From NCBI RefSeq assembly GCF_002149015.1, contig NZ_NGFO01000003.1, positions 148,779-212,778 on the forward strand: a stretch of 64,000 bases of DNA. Reading direction: 5' to 3'. This DNA is from Gordonia lacunae (lineage in GTDB: Bacteria > Actinomycetota > Actinomycetes > Mycobacteriales > Mycobacteriaceae). Below are positions 62,842 through 64,000 of the stretch, piece by piece (within the stretch, counting starts at the first letter, position 1; each line of letters starts with the position of its first letter). Made by a program: the position numbers and the translations under genes. The notes below the pieces were generated by a model, which saw nothing but the letters and a program-made list of their open reading frames with translations, made no database searches and was not told the origin of the DNA.

Positions 62842-64000
62842 GTGGCCGACCGCAACACGCCCACCATTCCCGAGAATGCCCGCGGCTACGAGGGTTTCGG
62901 TGGTGTGGTCGGGCGCACCACCTCGGAGTCGGAGCCGTGGTGGCCCGACGAGAAGTCTGCGCCACCCGGTGCACCCAACATCGTGGTCGTCCTCATCGAC
63001 GACATGGGTTACTCCGACATCGGTCCGTTCGGCGCCGAGATCGACACACCCAATCTGGATCGTCTGGCACGCAACGGAATCCGGTTGAGCAACTATCACA
63101 CCACCCCGGTGTGCTCACCGGCGCGAGCTGCCCTGCTCACCGGACTCAACCCGCATCGCGCGGGCTACGGGAGCGTCGCGAACTCGGACCCGGGCTTTCC
63201 CGGTCTCCGTCTCGAGTTGGCCGACGACGTGCTGGCGCTGCCCGAGATACTTCGGGAATCCGGGTACGCAACATACGCTGTCGGCAAATGGCATCTGGTG
63301 CGCGACGCGAACATGGGACCGGGCCGCAACCGCGAATCATGGCCGCTGCAACGCGGTTTCGACAGCTACTACGGTTCGCTCGAGGGCCTCAACTCGTTCT
63401 TCTACCCGAATCAGCTGATCGCCGACAACTCGGTCGTCGACGTCGAGGCCTATCCCGAGGACTACTACGTCACCGACGATCTCACCGATCGCGCCATCGG
63501 GCAGATCAAGAGCCTGCGCGCGCAGGACCCCACGAAACCGTTCTTCCTGTACTTCGCCCACATCGCGATGCACGGTCCGCATCAGGTGAAGGACGCCGAC
63601 CTCGCCAAATACCGCGGCCGCTATGCCGAGGGTTGGGATGTGGTGCGGCAGCGCCGCTTCGAACGCCAGAAGGAAGCGGGGCTGTTCGACACCGACACCC
63701 CGATGGCCGAACGCAACACCGAACCGGGATACGACGCCCCGCCGTGGGCGGACCTCACCGCCGAGGAGCAGCGCCGCTACCAGCGTTACCAGGAGGTCTA
63801 TGCCGCGATGGTCGACAGCGTCGACCAGAGCGTCGGCCGGGTCCTGGACACACTGGACGAACTCGGTGAGCTCGACAACACCATCGTCGTCTTCACCTCG
63901 GACAACGGCGGTACCGCCGAAGGCGGCCCGGTCGGAACCCGTTCGTACTTCAGCCAATTCGTCCACGGACCGGTTCCACCGGACTGGGAACGCGACGTAC
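62842..64000 (+). CDS. arylsulfatase, type I, truncated by window end
   Basis: This sulfatase hydrolyses sulfate esters using a formylglycine made from Cys91 in CSPARAALLTG, the canonical CxPxR motif. The metal-binding start IVVVLIDDMGYSDIG and the later KWHL, HIAMHGPH and TSDNGG segments are present. At least 386 residues are in the window, and the C-terminus lies beyond the right edge. No signal peptide is visible, so it acts in the cytoplasm. AGGAGGA precedes the GTG. It is divergent from the peptide-type importer, and import of a sulfated compound is a reasonable guess. Confidence 0.93.
   Translation, partial: MADRNTPTIPENARGYEGFGGVVGRTTSESEPWWPDEKSAPPGAPNIVVVLIDDMGYSDIGPFGAEIDTPNLDRLARNGIRLSNYHTTPVCSPARAALLTGLNPHRAGYGSVANSDPGFPGLRLELADDVLALPEILRESGYATYAVGKWHLVRDANMGPGRNRESWPLQRGFDSYYGSLEGLNSFFYPNQLIADNSVVDVEAYPEDYYVTDDLTDRAIGQIKSLRAQDPTKPFFLYFAHIAMHGPHQVKDADLAKYRGRYAEGWDVVRQRRFERQKEAGLFDTDTPMAERNTEPGYDAPPWADLTAEEQRRYQRYQEVYAAMVDSVDQSVGRVLDTLDELGELDNTIVVFTSDNGGTAEGGPVGTRSYFSQFVHGPVPPDWERDV

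Overview
The window is 64 kb of high-GC chromosomal DNA from a mycolic-acid-containing actinobacterium, most likely Gordonia or a close relative. This placement is an inference from several features: a secreted mycolyltransferase-type esterase, the FurA-KatG pair, mycofactocin-type short-chain dehydrogenases, two DUF222/HNH proteins of the mycobacterial 13E12 type, a fused FadE-like acyl-CoA dehydrogenase, many GTG starts, and many leaderless-looking promoters (TAnnnT 6-7 nt before the start codon). No phage, insertion sequence, CRISPR array or rRNA was seen.

Left part (0-23.6 kb). A complete selenocysteine locus opens the window: selD on the minus strand, then tRNA-Sec, selA and selB on the plus strand. 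Next comes a TetR regulator facing two mycofactocin-type SDRs that lead straight into a MoxR-type AAA+ ATPase and a VWA partner, which looks like one functional unit. A DUF222/HNH protein, clpB (with an HspR/HAIR-like site), zwf, a GH15 enzyme, a cytochrome P450, DUF427 and DUF6328 proteins, an MBL-fold hydrolase, a CYTH/CHAD protein and a MurE-like ligase with an altered amino-acid-specificity motif follow.

Middle part (23.6-36.6 kb). A helical protein, the furA-katG oxidative-stress pair, a DUF2231 membrane protein and a two-component system come first. The kinase gene runs antiparallel to its regulator, and its GTG start overlaps the stop of a single-gene C-A-PCP-C non-ribosomal peptide synthetase. 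A mycolyltransferase-like esterase and a secreted cupin protein follow.

Right part (36.8-64 kb). An XRE-cupin regulator sits between two divergent transcription units. Leftward are a phthalate-dioxygenase-type reductase and an amidohydrolase that has lost metal ligands. Rightward is an eight-gene operon: cytosine-deaminase-like enzyme, ABC ATPase, permease, lipoprotein, FAD oxidoreductase, creatininase-family hydrolase, PNPOx-like protein and an intact amidohydrolase. Six of its seven gene junctions are 4-base overlaps. This looks like an uptake-and-degradation system for an unidentified N-heterocycle and is the best candidate for an undescribed pathway. Beyond it lie an FMN reductase, a frameshifted TspO-like gene, a second DUF222/HNH gene, a broken MFS gene, an ADP-ribosylglycohydrolase, a DUF389 membrane protein, the fused acyl-CoA dehydrogenase, a complete Dpp/Opp-type ABC importer and a divergent sulfatase cut by the window end.

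A dispersed repeat family is found at four intergenic places (18.7, 36.6, 49.8 and 55.1 kb), with a weaker relative at 0.83 kb. Its units are built on GCTCCCTGAGG-type modules, arranged as tandem copies around a GTCACGAAGGGT/ACCCTTCGTGAC hairpin. It resembles REP/REPIN elements.
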